A stretch of 64,000 bases of DNA from Chinchilla lanigera (GCF_000276665.1 NW_004955433.1:13706059-13770058); one strand, 5' to 3'. Shown: positions 1 to 41,804, counted from the stretch's first letter. Notes: generated by a model from the letters alone, not told the origin. A program made the numbers and translations.

Positions 1-3000
1 TGTCAAAGTTAAGGTGACTGAGTGTGCTTGTAGTTGTATCTGTATCTTCTAATCTGTTTCATTGATCTTTAGGTCTGTTTTTGTGCCAGTACCATGCTGA
101 TTTTATCACAGTAGCTTTGTAACATAATTTCAAGTCAGGAATTGTGATGCCTCCAGCCTTTCCTGTGTTTCCCAGCATTGCTTTTTGTATTCTAGGTCTA
201 TTCTGGTTCCAGATGAACTTTAGGAATGTTTTCTCTAGATCTGTGAGGTATACTAATGGTATTTTAATTGGGATTGCATTGAATCTGTACTAATTTTGGA
301 GTATAGCCATTTTCACAACATTAGTTCTTCCTATCCATGAGCAAGGAATATCTTACAATTTTCTGATATCCTCTTCAATCTCTTTCTTCAGAGCACTATA
401 ATTTTCACTGTATAGATCTTTTACTTCTTTTCTTAGATTTATTCCTAAGTATTTCATCTTTTTAGATTCTATTGTGAAAGGTATGGTTTCTCTAATTTCT
501 CTCCCAGGCTGTTTGTTGCCTGTGTACAGGAATGCTATTGATTTTTGAGAGTTAACTTTGTATCTAGCTACACTCCTGAAGTTGGTTATTAAATCCATGA
601 GCACTTTGGTGGAGTTTTGGGGGTTTTCTATGTAGAGTATCATGTCATCTGTGAATAATGATAATTTCACTTTTTCCTTTCCTATCCTTATTCCTTTTAT
701 TTCTCTCTCTCTTGTCTAATTGATCTAGCTAATATTTCCAGAACTATATTCACTAGGAGTGGTGACAGTGGACATCCTTGTCTTGTTCCTGATATAAAGT
801 GAAAGCTTTCAAATTTTGGCCATTTACCATGATGTTAGCCATTGGTTTATTGTATATGGCTTTGATCAGCTTGAGGTAAAGACCATCTATACCTATTTTC
901 TATAGGGTTTTCATCATGAATGATTTACATGATGTATTACATTAATTAATTTGCATATATTGAACCATCCCTACATTCCTGGGATGAATCCCACTTGGTC
1001 ATGATGTATAATCTTCTTGATGATTTGTTGTATTCTGATTACTAGTATTTTATTGAGAATTTTTGCATCAATATTCATTAGGAAGATTGGCCTGTGGTTA
1101 TCTTTTTTGGTTGGGTCTTTCTCTGGTTTTGATATCAGGATACTTCTTACCTCCGGGAATGAGTTGGGGAGAATTCCTTCCCTTTCAATTTCATTAAAGA
1201 GTTTGAGAAGAATTGGTATTAAATCTTCTCTAAATATCTTGCAGAATTCAGCTATGAATCCATCAGGACCAAGACTTTTCTTCACTGGCACATTTTTTCC
1301 TACATTCTCAATTTCCCTAGCTGATATTGAGTTAGTCAGAATTTTTATATCTCCTTCATTCAGCTTTGGTAATTCATATGTATCTGGAAATCTGTCCATT
1401 TCCTCTGTGTTTTTCATCCTATGAGAGTAAAGATTTTCAGAGTAGGTATTGATGATTTTCCAAATTTCTTCAGGATCTGTAGTTATTTCACCCCTTTCAT
1501 TCCTTATTGCGTGTATTTAAGTTTTTTCTTTCATTTTTTTGATAAGGTTGGCTAGGGGTTTATCTATTTTATTTATTCTTTCAAAGAACTAACTCTTCAA
1601 TTCATTAAATCTTTATATTTTTTTTAGTCTCCATTGCATTAATTTCTGCCCTGAGCTTTATTATTTCCTGTCTGCTTTGGGCTCTTGGTTTGACTTGCTC
1701 TTCTTTTTCTAGGACATTGAGGTGCAGTATAAGATTGTTTTTTTGTGTGCTTGTTCTGTTTTCCTGAGGTGGGAATTTACTGCTATAGATTTTCCTCTGT
1801 GGACTGCTTTCATTGCATCCCACAGATTCCTATAGGTTGTACATATATTTTTGTTTGATTGCAAATAGTGTTTCATTTCTACTTTGATTTCATCTGTGAC
1901 CCATTGGTTGTTCAGGAGGATGTTATTTAATTTCCAACTGTTTATGGAGTTTTTGTGGTTTTTTTGTCATTAATTTGCAATTTCATTGCACAATTTCAGG
2001 TCTGATAGTATACATGGGATAATTTCAATTCTTTTGCATTTACTTAAACATGTTCTATGTACTAGTATATAGTCTATTTTAGAGAAAGTCCCATGTGCAG
2101 CTGAGAAGAATGTGTATTCTAATGTTGTTGGATGGAACACTCTGTAAAGGTCTACTAAGTCCATATGTTCACAAGTTTGGTTAAGTTCTGTTATTTCTTT
2201 TCCAATTTTTTGTCTAGTTGATCTCTCTTTGTGACAATGGAGTGTATCTTGGTTACTTTTCTCTCATTGCTGGGATGAAATACCTGATGCCCAAAATCAA
2301 GGAAGGAAAGGTTCATTTAGTTTACAGTTTGTGCAGGTTTCAGTCCATACTTGGCTTGCTCCAAGGCAGAATGGCACATGGCAGAGGGCAAACGTGCATG
2401 GTGGCAGAACACAGCAAAAACAACAAGAGCAAAAAAGAGGAGTGGGGGCAAGCAGCCTCTTTCCCTCCCTTACATTGTAAACAGGCTACCCCCACCCAGG
2501 GCGCATGTAGCACTCACATAACCCGCATGCCTTCCTCTTCCACAGGTGCAGGATGTACACAAAGTAAGCACCTGGCTCCTTGCCAAGTCACTTAGCCAAA
2601 CCTCTAGACTCCCCAAGTTGACACAATGTATCAACCATAACAGTGTGTTAAAGTTCCCTGTTATGATTGTGTTGCTGCTTATTTCATTTTTCTTGTCTGT
2701 TAGAATTTCTCTTATATAGTTGGTTGCTCCAATATTTGGTGCATAGATGTTTATGATTGTTATCTCTTCCTCTTGAAGCTTTCCCTTCACAAGTATGTAG
2801 TGACAGTCACTATCTCTTTTGATTGTACTTGGTTTTAAGTTCACATTGTCTGCAAACAGAATAGCTACATTTTCTTTTTTCTGGAATCTTGTCACATGGA
2901 GTATTGTTTTCCATCCTTTAATTTTCAGTCTATGAATTTCCTTTTGAGTTAAATGTGTTTCTTGTATACAGCATATAGTTGGATTTTGTTTCCTGATCTA

Positions 3001-3087
3001 CTCTGCTAGTTTACTTCTTTTGGTTGGTGCAGTGAGACCATTTACATTGATGGTTATAACTGATATGTACTGGCTTATCTTTGTCAT
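1..3087 (-). pseudogene. L1 ORF2 (endonuclease / reverse transcriptase) remnant, partial
   Basis: Begins at an ATG reading MTKISQYISVI in the ATGA overlap with ORF1. An apurinic-type endonuclease follows (TINVNGLTAP, QETHLTQKE, NIYAPN), with a TAG about 30 codons in. After the inserted element at 2246-2641 the frame resumes (FSKIDYILVHRT) and passes into the reverse transcriptase (AEFCKIFREDLIP, FLMNIDAKILNKIL, LFTDDMILYIENP). The usual FADD box reads FTDD here. Several frameshifts separate the blocks, and the element leaves the window before the cysteine-rich C-terminus. Confidence 0.88.
2246..2641 (-). mobile_element. MaLR-like LTR insertion inside the L1 ORF2
   Basis: About 396 bases with no L1 similarity interrupt the endonuclease. 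The interior (gctgggatgaaatacctgat, then aggaaaggttcatttag) resembles reverse-oriented rodent MaLR-type LTRs, with a similar opening at 57799. A 5-base duplication AGTGT flanks it (2241-2245 and 2642-2646), the size expected for LTR elements. Family assignment is by eye. Confidence 0.5.
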
Positions 3088-4193
3088 GTTATTTTCCTGC
3101 TGTAGGATCCTCTTTTTTCCCTGTGTTTAATTGCTTGCTCTGCTTTGTGGTTCCTTCTGTTGTTGCTCTTGAAGTTGTGGTCTGTTTTATCTCTTTCTAG
3201 AATATCTTTTAGTACTCTTTGTAGAATTGGTTTGGCACTCATGAATTTCTTCTGTTGGTCTTTATCATGAAAATATTTTATTTCTCCATTAAATTTGAAG
3301 GATGGTTTTGCAGGGTACATCAATCTGGGTTGGAAGTTGTTTTCTTTCAGGGCTTGAAATACTTCACTCCAAGCTCATCTTGATGGTTTGTGTTGAGAAG
3401 TCTGCCATGATTCTGTTGGGCTTTCCTTTATAGTTAATCTGTTTCTTTTCTCTAATAGCTTTTAATATTCTGATTTTTTGTTGAGTTTCTGAGATCTTGA
3501 TCACTATATGTCTGGGTGTAGTTTATTTTGGTTATGATTATCTGGAGTTCTATATGCTTCACTTAACTGTATGTCTGATTCTTTTTCCATGCCTGGGAAT
3601 TTTTCTGCTATTATTTCTGCAAATAGTCTTTTTATGTAATTTGTATTGACACCTGCTGTTTCATTGATACCTATGAATCTGACATTATCTTTCTTCGCTT
3701 TGTCTTGTAGTTGTTGAATTGTTACTTGCTGGTTCCTTGTTTTTAAGAGATCCCTCCTTTCACGTTCATTAGTGGCAACGCTGTCTTCAAGGTCTAAAAG
3801 TCTATCTTCAGCTTCATTCAGGCAGTTTTGCCACCTTTCAATGGAATTTTTAATTTCCTGGATATCTGTTTGAATCTGTTTCATACCTTCTAGTTTTTTT
3901 CTATATTGTTCACTCAAGGTATCCATGAGTTGTCTGTGCTCCTCTATTTTTTTATCAATGTCATCTTTGAATATGCTGAACATTTCTTTCATTATTGTTG
4001 TCATTTCTTTTCTAACCTCAGACATTATTTCTGATCTGATGTCTTCTATGGCCTGATGGAGTTGTTTCTTTACTTCAGTTGCTATCTTTTCAGAAATTTC
4101 AGGTGTATGACCTCCAGGCTCATCTGTGTTGATGTCTCTTGTTTTGGGTGGTGTGGAGGTCTGGGATTGCATTTTGCTCCTTTGTTTTGTCAT
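3084..4193 (-). pseudogene. L1 ORF1 (RNA-binding chaperone) remnant
   Basis: Starts at an ATG reading MTKQRSKMQ and runs through a long charged coiled coil (EVRKEMTTIMKEMF and following heptads) into the RNA-recognition region (KKDNVRFIGINE) and C-terminal domain (MADFSTQTIK, then FKFNGEIKYFHDKDQQKKF). A frameshift near 3510 and another between there and 3323 break the frame. ORF1 proteins form trimers that package L1 RNA. Its final TGA overlaps the ORF2 ATG in an ATGA. Confidence 0.88.
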
Positions 4194-4394
4194 TTTTGAA
4201 GATCCAGAGGTTCCCTGGAGTGCAGCCTCACCCTTCCAATTGTGTGTGAGTGACAGGGTGAATGTCTGAAGATCCATAATGCTCAGTGCAGCTCCTGTGA
4301 TGGTGCGTGGTGGCAAGGTGGGGTTCCAGATGCTCCTGAACTTTCTTGCATTCAGCTGTCTCCCAGATGTGTGGGGGAAGGGAGGGAGATGCTC

Positions 4395-4985
4395 ACTGGA
4401 GTTCCTGAAGCTGTCTGAGGCTCAGCCCAGCTTCCACAAGAGTAGGGGGATGCATATCATGGTTACCAAGGCTTCAGATATTGCCCAGGACAGAGCCTGC
4501 TTCCCACACTGGCAGGGAATGGGTGAGGGTGAACTCCCCAAGGCCACTGACTTTGTCCAGGTTTCAGCTGGGTTCCCAGGGGATGCAGGTTGTTCTGGCA
4601 GTGACCACCAAGGCTCCAGAAGTTGTCCAGGACTCCACATGCCTCACACACTAGTGGGAAAGGCACCAGAGTGGCTTGCAGGGTTCCTAAAGATGTCTGA
4701 GGCTCAGCCCAGCTCCTGCAGACACACTATGTGTGCAGGGAGCAGCCACCAAGGCCCTAGAGGGTGCCCAGGGCTCCCCCTGCCTTACATGCTGGTCATG
4801 GAGGTGCAGCAGTGACTCACTGTGGTTCCTGAAGATGTCTAGTGTTCAGCCTAGCACCCACAGACATGCTATGGGTGTGGCAAGTAACCACCAAGGCCCT
4901 AGAGGGTGCCTGGGGTTCCACCTGCCTCACACACTCGTCAGGGAGGCATAGCAGCAACTCACCAGGCTTTCTGAAGATGTCCAGA
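4395..4985 (-). repeat. 142-bp tandem monomers of the L1 5' region
   Basis: The motif accaagg(c) with surrounding sequence recurs at 4465, 4607, 4748 and 4890, spacings 142, 141 and 142. A second landmark (gttcctgaag-like) recurs at 4401, 4683, 4825 and 4966, the first gap being two monomer lengths. The array lies immediately 5' of ORF1 on the minus strand, as promoter monomers do in mouse L1. Here they would act as internal promoter units; that function is inference. Confidence 0.8.
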
Positions 4986-4989
4986 CCTT

Positions 4990-5190
4990 CCTATTTTCTT
5001 CTATAGCCTAATGGAATTATTTCTTTACTTTGATTGCTCTTCTTTCAGAAACTTTAGGTGTGTGACTTCCAAGTTCTTCTATGTCAATATTTCCTGCACT
5101 TGTTCTGGATTGGATGGAGATCTGAAGTTACATTTTTCTCTTTCATTTTGACATTTCCAAAGCTGCCAAAGTTCACCAGGGCTCAGCATA
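4990..5190 (-). mobile_element. Second, older L1 fragment: ORF1 N-terminal region
   Basis: This stretch parallels 4038-4215 (ttcttctatagcctaatgga against tcttctatggcctgatggag, followed by ttctttactt, then tcagaaa and ttaggtgtgtgac), i.e. the start of ORF1 in the same orientation, but is more diverged. It sits directly 5' of the monomer array, so it belongs to a different L1 copy or to an aberrant tandem structure. Confidence 0.72.
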
Positions 5191-5199
5191 TTTTTTCCA

Positions 5200-6680
5200 T
5201 CTTTAACTTATGATTTCTAAAATTGTCATGGGGTGTTAGTTTCATTCAGCTGGAATGAAGGAACTTAGACACATGATCAATCTAAGGAAAGTTGGGAACT
5301 ACAGTCTGCATATGTGCCTCCAAAAATGGGGTAGATTATAATGAACTTCAAGCAATCTTTGCTACCAAATCTTATCCACTAAGTCATTGTTGCATCCACA
5401 ATCCAAGTGTGCTGGGGAAATGGGGTAGTTTGCTAAGAGGCCAAAGAAAACACCAGAGATAATTTGGTAGATGTAAAAATTATTACTGACATATAAATGA
5501 GAAAGGCTAGGGTTAAGAGACATCAGAATAAAATAGAGTCCAGTGGTAGCACGCTTGACAGGATAGTTACCAGAAAACCCTTGAGTGTCTGGTGGTACTG
5601 GGCTGGACAGAAAATTGCCAAAGCAATGCAATGTGTCCAATAGTGGTCAACTGACTACAGCACTTCCAGTGCTCAGTTGTGTACTCAGCTATTGGAGGGA
5701 AGGGATTTCATAGATTAAATGTTTTTACAGTGACTTTCTCTGTACATTCGTTTTACATTCTCTGTACATTTCTTTTTACATTCACTTTCTCTGTTCCATT
5801 GTATGATTAGTACTTCAAGAAAATGCTGACATAGTAAATGGGCAGAAAGGCAGTTTCTACACAGAGCATGAGTGTGCCCAGTTCCCAGTGTCCCTTGGAT
5901 ATTTATCTGGAAATTCTGGTCCCTGTTTCCTTATGATGTGCCCTTGGCTTAGCAAGTGTCTGGAACACAAAGGGGGCATGTCAGGGATATGGTGCCAAAT
6001 GCCCTAGTTTTTCTCAAGGACTGTATAATCCTGAATTTTATTCTTTCCTCAAATTCTTTTGAAGAGGCAAGAAAATAAAATTTTTAAAGGTGCAAACCCA
6101 TATACGCATAAAGATGCAGGGGAGACAATATTTTTAGAAGCTGGAAGGTTGACAACACAAAAAGAGCTGATTGTAAAGCAGATCAAGTGGAAGTTAATAT
6201 GGAAGGAGGAAGAGCTCAAGCAGATACAAATGTAAAGTGAAAACAGGAAAATACTCTCAACTGAATGACATTTTAAAACCTCCATCTACAGACTATCTGT
6301 GAAAGACTGCATTACGCTGCCCCAATCCTATACTGAAGACTCAACCTCTAAAGTGATATATTTTGAAACAGAGCATTTACAGAGGCAGTAAGGTTAAATA
6401 GGTAAGGGTGGGGCCCTACTCAAGTAGCATTTCTGTCTTTATAAGAAGAAACACCAGATTGTTCTCTCCCTCTCCCTCTCCTTCTTCCTCTCCCTTTCCT
6501 TCTCCTTCTCAGTCTCTCTCTCCCCACACATACACACAAAAAGACCGTGTGAAGATGCAGAGAAGGTAGCTGTCTACGAACCAAGAATAGAGGACTCACC
6601 AGGAATTGAACCAGCAGCCACTTTGATCTGGAATTCCTAATCCTCAGAACTATGTCAAAATGAGTTTCTATCAGTAAAAC
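5200..6680. other. Gene-free sequence downstream of CES5A
   Basis: No exon, RNA gene or clearly assignable repeat was seen. A short local repeat of tctgtacatt / ttttacattc units occurs at about 5725-5790, and a pyrimidine-rich stretch lies at 6460-6525. Confidence 0.5.
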
Positions 6681-6960
6681 CACACAGTCTGTTTTGTTAA
6701 GGCAGCCTGGGTGAATTAATATACTTCCCAAATGCCCAATAACAGTAGAATGGGCAAATGATGGCACATTCACACCATAAACAACTTTATAGGACTGATA
6801 ATGAGCACACTGCAGCCATGTACAACAACAGAGATGGATCTCACACACATCGTGTTGGGAGAAAGAAGACAAGAGCATATGATTCTGTTAATGTAAAGCA
6901 CAGAAATCAGGAACGAAAACTCTTTTCAGGTTATTGATGAGACTTCTCCTTTCTAAATGT
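6680..6960 (+). mobile_element. L1 3'-end fragment
   Basis: Contains the typical ancient L1 3' end reading (aatgcccaataacagtagaa, then gggcaaatgatggcacattc, later gagatggatctcacacac). It is diverged and without coding capacity. Confidence 0.6.
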
Positions 6961-9720
6961 TACAGAGAAAATGACCATGTATATGATATTGGCTTCTTTT
7001 TTAACTATACGGTAAGCTTCCTATTTAATCCAAGTTTCACAATTTATTCTCACCAGCAAGCAAGAACCATCTAAGCAGAGAAGTATGTTCTTCCTTTTAC
7101 AGAGCTGCCCTCTGGTGGAGATTAGGAAAATACACAGGTAAAGAGGGTTTGTCTTTAAAGCTTTGCTTTGGTCTGATTTAATCAGATTCAAGATTGTTTG
7201 GGTACAAAACAATTCACCTTTCTAAAAGAAGTAATTTTTTTTATTTTAGAATACAGAAGTGATTAGGTATTTTATGTGTTACAATGATGGAAAAGAAATG
7301 GTGGTTTGGACATACATTTAGCACTCAGATTACTAAAGTGATGTGGCTCTTTAGAAAGTGAATTTGCAGAATATAAAAAAAGAGTAATTCTGAAAGGGCT
7401 TGGACTTTGAACTAGTCCATTTTCTGCAAGTCTTGTTACCATAAAAAATATTTAAAAATGAAAGTAGTCATTCCTGAAGTTGCTTGTCAAGTTATGCCCA
7501 TAAGAAATATCCAAGACACTAATGCAGATTGGAGTAGGGACTCTAGCAACATAGAAAATACAATGCCCCCTTGTTTGGACTCAATAGTTCCAAATCAAAA
7601 GTATGCAATAGCATGCCTAAAAACTGAAAAAATGGATGTCCAGGCTCATCCAAGAAGATTCTACTTCACTTGGACTGGGAAGTGGCCTGACTATTGGAAT
7701 TTTAGGAAAACCCTCTAAGAGATTCTTCTGTCTACACTCCTGATCAAAAAGACTCAATTAAATTAGAAAATTAAAGTCAGATGCCAAGCGTCATTTGTAT
7801 ATAAATTTTTACTCCATGATACATCTGTTTGCATGTGGACAGGCAAAAGGAACACAAGAAAGCCCTATATCTGAAGGACATAGGCCCTATATCAGAATAT
7901 GTTCCACTTACCCTATCAAGACACCTCCAAAACTTAGAACCCTGCTCAAGGATGCTGGGGCTGCAAGCAGAAATAAAGAATGTGTATAATATCATTTAAT
8001 ATTATATTTTAGAATGAGTGATGTTTCTCCAAATATCAGTATAGGAATTAGTCTTCTGAGTTCATGAAATTTTCAGCTTATCTGAATATGGCATAGGCCT
8101 TCTGGAGCCATAAACTATCCCAAGCATCACTGATTCATTTTTCCTGTGGCCACCAGAGCCAAAGACAACCCAACAACCTTGCACTATATGCTGAAATAAG
8201 CATCTTGGGAAAAAAGGCCTCCCGTAGAGAGACACAAGAAGGCCTGGTTTTGACTTGCTATCAACTCAAGATCTTGAGGGAATCTGAGGGCATCTTTGTG
8301 TCTCACTGCACGGTGAGATAACAGAGGTCCAAACCTACATTTTCAGGGATGAGGTAATGTCAAAAAGAGAAATGGGACCTGTACAGGACAAAGAGAAATG
8401 GTGTAGGAAGTTAAGAGCTCATGCCTTTGTAAAGGTGGGTAGCTTCTACTCAATTCTTGCAGATGCTTTCATCACAGTTTTAGGGAACCCTTGTGCAGGC
8501 TGTGCAGGAGGTAGCATTTCAGAGGACGTGTCATTCCCACCATAAATATAGATGTTGATCAACAGTTTCCTGGAAGATATTCATACATGGCTTTGAGAAA
8601 ATGGTCCCTTCTGATATGCATGAACGTGCTCTATGGGCTGTTGGAGGTCCAGGTTATCATATGGGAATGCAGCTCTGTTGGTTCTGCACTTTTTTTTGTT
8701 TCTAGAGAAACTGGAAATATGGCATTTAATATACAGTTCCTATAATAAAATTACCAGGCAACTAAGTCCAAAACATTTTTAACACTGTTCAGACTAAATA
8801 AAACACGTCTGAGGCTCAGAATCAGATAATGAGTTAAAAATCCCTGGGCTATAGGAATTCAAAGTACCTGGCAGTTTAGCAACCTTCCTATTCTGTGTGC
8901 ACCAGGTGTAGTCTTGAGGCAATTTCAAAAAAATCTAATAAGTGTCTTGAATTATATGGACATAATAAGAATTACACAGATATGAAAAGTAAGAGTGTAT
9001 CTTTTACATGATGGTATGTAAAACGTTCTCCCGATCACATGGCAAATTTCAATTCACCTTTTTTAAAAACAGTACTAAGTATTGAATGAGGGCCTTCTAC
9101 TCATCTTTTTTTTTTAATATAAATGCTATTTCTTCAAAGTCGTCTACTCACATTTCAATCTAAATTAGGTTCCTTCCATTACACTTTTAAAAACACATTG
9201 CTTTTCCTGGGAAGTACTTATGAAATTTAAATCAGATTAACTTGCCTCAGATAAACAACTGTCTGCTTGCTAGCTATTTGGCTATGTTTTTATTCACCAC
9301 TGTATTCCTGGTGAGGAAATGCCTGGTACCCCAGTGAGGAAACTTAGTGTATGTTTTCTGAATGGTAAGTTAGTCTTGATCCTATCAGGGAAGTCTCTCT
9401 TCTGCTTCACGGCTCTGATCTAACACTTGATGCCTGATGTATGTTTTCCATTGCTGAGACTGATGCTCTCTAGCATCATCCCTTCCCCTCACAGCTCAAG
9501 TGGGCTAGAAAAGTGACCCTTCTGAAATCCAGAGACGTTCAAGACATGTTGAGTTGGCTCCTGGGTAAAGCTGCCTTGGGTTAGGATAAAGGAACATGCA
9601 TTTTAGGTAACAGATGCAGACACCTCTAATAAAAAGTCCACTTCATTTTAGATGTTGGGTAGAGGGGGAAAATTATCAGCACAGCATAAAACTATGCTCC
9701 CTGGATATATTTTGCTTTGA
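6960..9720. other. Gene-free sequence downstream of CES5A
   Basis: I see no gene, RNA or clear repeat. Short open frames in this stretch have no recognisable product, and the sequence is A/T-rich with no CpG island. Confidence 0.45.
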
Positions 9721-9721
9721 T

Positions 9722-9727
9722 TTTATT
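9722..9727 (-). terminator. CES5A: Alternative distal AATAAA of CES5A
   Basis: Second canonical AATAAA on the gene strand, roughly 300 bases past the stop codon, in an A/T-rich stretch. It may serve as an alternative 3' end. Confidence 0.35.
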
Positions 9728-9886
9728 TTATATGAATAACAGCAGCGTATTGTGACAGCTAATGGGCTCGCCCTCCTCCAGACTTTTTGAGGAAATCTTG
9801 TTGCCTTCCAGGACAATTGCATTCCTTGATGTTGAAAAGAATTTCATGGGGATAATCCTTAAGTCCATGACACATAGGCTGAGCAG

Positions 9887-9892
9887 TTTATT
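9887..9892 (-). terminator. CES5A: Candidate polyadenylation signal AATAAA of CES5A
   Basis: TTTATT on the plus strand reads AATAAA on the gene strand, about 138 bases past the stop codon. This would give a short 3' UTR ending near 9865-9875. A second AATAAA lies at 9722-9727. Which is used cannot be decided from sequence. Confidence 0.5.
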
Positions 9893-10029
9893 CCACAAAG
9901 ATCCCCAGCAGAAATCAGCTAAACCAAGAATGAAGCTAGTGATGGAAGGAGAACAAGGAAACTTTGAACAAGGAGGAGAACAAGAACTTTGAGATACAAG
10001 AAAAATCAATATCATGAAAAAGAGTACTC

Positions 10030-39545
<29,516 letters not shown>

Positions 39546-41090
39546 CTAGCTGGTCCACCTGAGCCACAGCTGCTGCTGGCCTTAAAGAGCTTCAGTCAGG
39601 GAGAAGAAATGGCTTTCTGCTAATAGACAAATGCCAAGCAGGCAGACACAGGACACAGAGGTAGTAAAAAATAGCATCAAACCAGTATTTTCATAGGAAT
39701 TGGCCAAGCGAGACATTTCTGTTCTGATTTACATAAAAAGCTGCTGATGATTAACCCTTGTGTGAGGAAAGATCACTTGGTAGGATTTGGATTCATCAGA
39801 TGACAGAAGTCAAAAGAATATTCAGGATCAGGTAAAGCCAGGATCTCAAATTCAGATACCTACAGGAGCTAGGAAGGAAATAAATCAACAGTGCATGAAA
39901 CCAGCTGGAAGAGACAACAAGGAATGGTGCAAACTGTGGAAAACCAGGTAACTAAGTGACTTCACTAAATATTTGTGTTTTGACACTGTAGATAGATTAA
40001 ACCACAAATTAATCATATCTCTTAGTTTTTAAATGTGACTTTAGTTTTTTAAAAATACCATGTGAGCTCAACACAGTATTTCTACTAAACTGGGTTATGA
40101 TCTATGGGCTAGACTCAGGCTCTCCACTGTAAATACCACCAAAAAGACCCAGAGCAGTGAAGTTTGATAAGCAGGTCTGCCAGGACCTGCCCCCAGGGCT
40201 CTTTGCAGTGCTCTTTCTAATATAAGTCTCTGAACAAGAGTTGGGGAATCCAAGGCAGGGCCAAAGCAGGACACAGAACATCACCACACCGCCCCCGAGA
40301 GGATCCCTGAGTCACTTACTAAAAGGCCCACAATGGGGCTTCCCAAATGCTTGGGGGCTGGACTGGCAGAGTAAATTATCAAGGATAATTGTTGAAAACT
40401 GCGTCCCTCTGCCCTGGCCCCTGGAGATCTGGAGATCTAACAACAGCAATACAAAGTTAGGGAAGCACCCATCTAATTCAGGAGCTCTCTCAGAGTAGTC
40501 ACCTCCTGAGAGTGGAAGGACACCACAAGCAGGTATTTTGTGCCTTTTAGATGCAGAACTCTGTGTGACAGGGAGTGAAGGCTTTCGCCAAGGGGCTTCT
40601 GATGTGCTTTGCTCTAGTCAGGTTCTCCTTAAACCTTTGCAGATTTGAAGCCCTCCAGTAAACAATCTCTTTTTCTCCAATTCAGTTACATTCCTGATAT
40701 ATTGCTGAAAGTGGTATAAATTATGGAATGAGGACTTCAGCAGAATCTTAACTTACATGAGTGTTTAAGTCAGCAAAAATCACTTATATTTCAAATTGCC
40801 CCTAAAATCCAGTGACCAACAGTGGACAGCAGACCCCATGAACGGTGATAGTTAAGAACTATGGACTTGGGCTAAGGAAGAAAGGGACTGTTTATATTAT
40901 ACATCTAGCTGTCCAAGCTGTCTACCTTAAGGTGACCTTAAATCTCTGGAAGTGAAAGAGGGATGGGTGGAAATTTCTAAAGTGTTTCTAGATTTCCTGC
41001 AGTTCTAACTTGTTTAGACTTAACATTAGGAATACAAATAGCTTAAATGTTTACAGACATATTTGCTGTTGAGAGGATTCAAAGACTTTC
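39546..41090. other. CES5A 5' flank, expected promoter region
   Basis: No CpG island and no convincing TATA box. A TCTTTAAGG at 39580-39588 on the gene strand lies only about 35 bases above the ATG. A C-rich stretch occurs at 40285-40310. I see no further exon. Confidence 0.35.
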
Positions 41091-41094
41091 AGCT

Positions 41095-41200
41095 TTTTAA
41101 TATTTTATTTTTATAACATGTTCATTGTACATATTAGTGGAATTCACTAGGATATTTCAATACATACATACAATTTACTGATCAAATCCAGCCTCCATTT
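41095..41200 (-). mobile_element. L1 3'-end fragment
   Basis: Reads tattttatttttataacatg, then ttcattgtacatattagtgg and caatacatacatacaattta, the reverse of a rodent L1 3' tail. Confidence 0.5.
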
Positions 41201-41804
41201 ATAGCCTTTTAGACATCAAAGCTCATGTCCTACCTATATAATAGCTGACCAATAGTGTTTGCTAGATTAGACTCTTAACCTTACTAGTTTAGACCTACCA
41301 GCATACTGGTTTTTTTAAGCTGTGAAGAAGAATAGGACTTTTTCTACATGCCTTTCCAATGGTCTCTTCCTGTATGGTAGCCCTAAGCAGCTAGATGCTC
41401 TTACTCACGGCTGTGACCCCTAACAGACACCTGAGCTCTACCTTGGTCCTGCCTCAGAACCAACAGTGTCATTGAATAAACTCCCTATGATGAGAACTGT
41501 ACAGATATTTAAGGATTATGAATTTCAGAGGCCAGAATTTGATTGATATTTCCAGACCTGCCTATGATATCAGAAAAACACATAGGAGGTGGAAAGACAG
41601 ATAAGATTCAGAGAAGAGAGAGATGTTGCTGACAGAACAAGTGACTGACTGTGAAAGCACAAATTTTGCCAACTCGACATAGTATCTGGGCTGACCAAGA
41701 TGAAGATAACCCAAGGACAATCTGCCCATTTGTCTATATCCTCCTTTGGCAACCCTTAGGTTTTAAATCTAGAATATCCCTCAAAATGCTCAAAGGCAGA
41801 GCCG

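Larger units (their letters stand above)
1..4985 (-). mobile_element. L1 (LINE-1) retrotransposon, reverse orientation, 3' end outside window
   Basis: Reading the minus strand from about 4985 leftwards gives a 5' region of tandem monomers, ORF1, ORF2 endonuclease and reverse transcriptase segments, then the window edge, so the 3' end is not visible. Recognisable peptides include the ORF1 coiled coil and RNA-binding segment, INVNGLTAP and NIYAPN of the endonuclease, PGSDGF-like LGPDGF and FTDDM of the reverse transcriptase. Both ORFs carry frameshifts and stops and an LTR-like insert splits the endonuclease, so this copy is dead. Retention of the monomer-bearing 5' end shows it inserted at or near full length. 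Confidence 0.95.

Noticed and set aside
1017..1424. 135-codon plus-strand open frame
   Set aside because: Antisense shadow of L1 ORF2 reverse transcriptase.
4279..4815. 178-codon plus-strand open frame
   Set aside because: It runs antisense through the L1 monomer array; its internal repeats follow the 142-base monomers, not a protein.
1..4985. Active, mobile L1
   Set aside because: Frameshifts, stops, an altered FADD box and a nested insert make it inactive.
39580..39588. TTTAAG as a TATA box for CES5A
   Set aside because: Only about 35 bases above the ATG, which would leave almost no 5' UTR; no supporting initiator seen.
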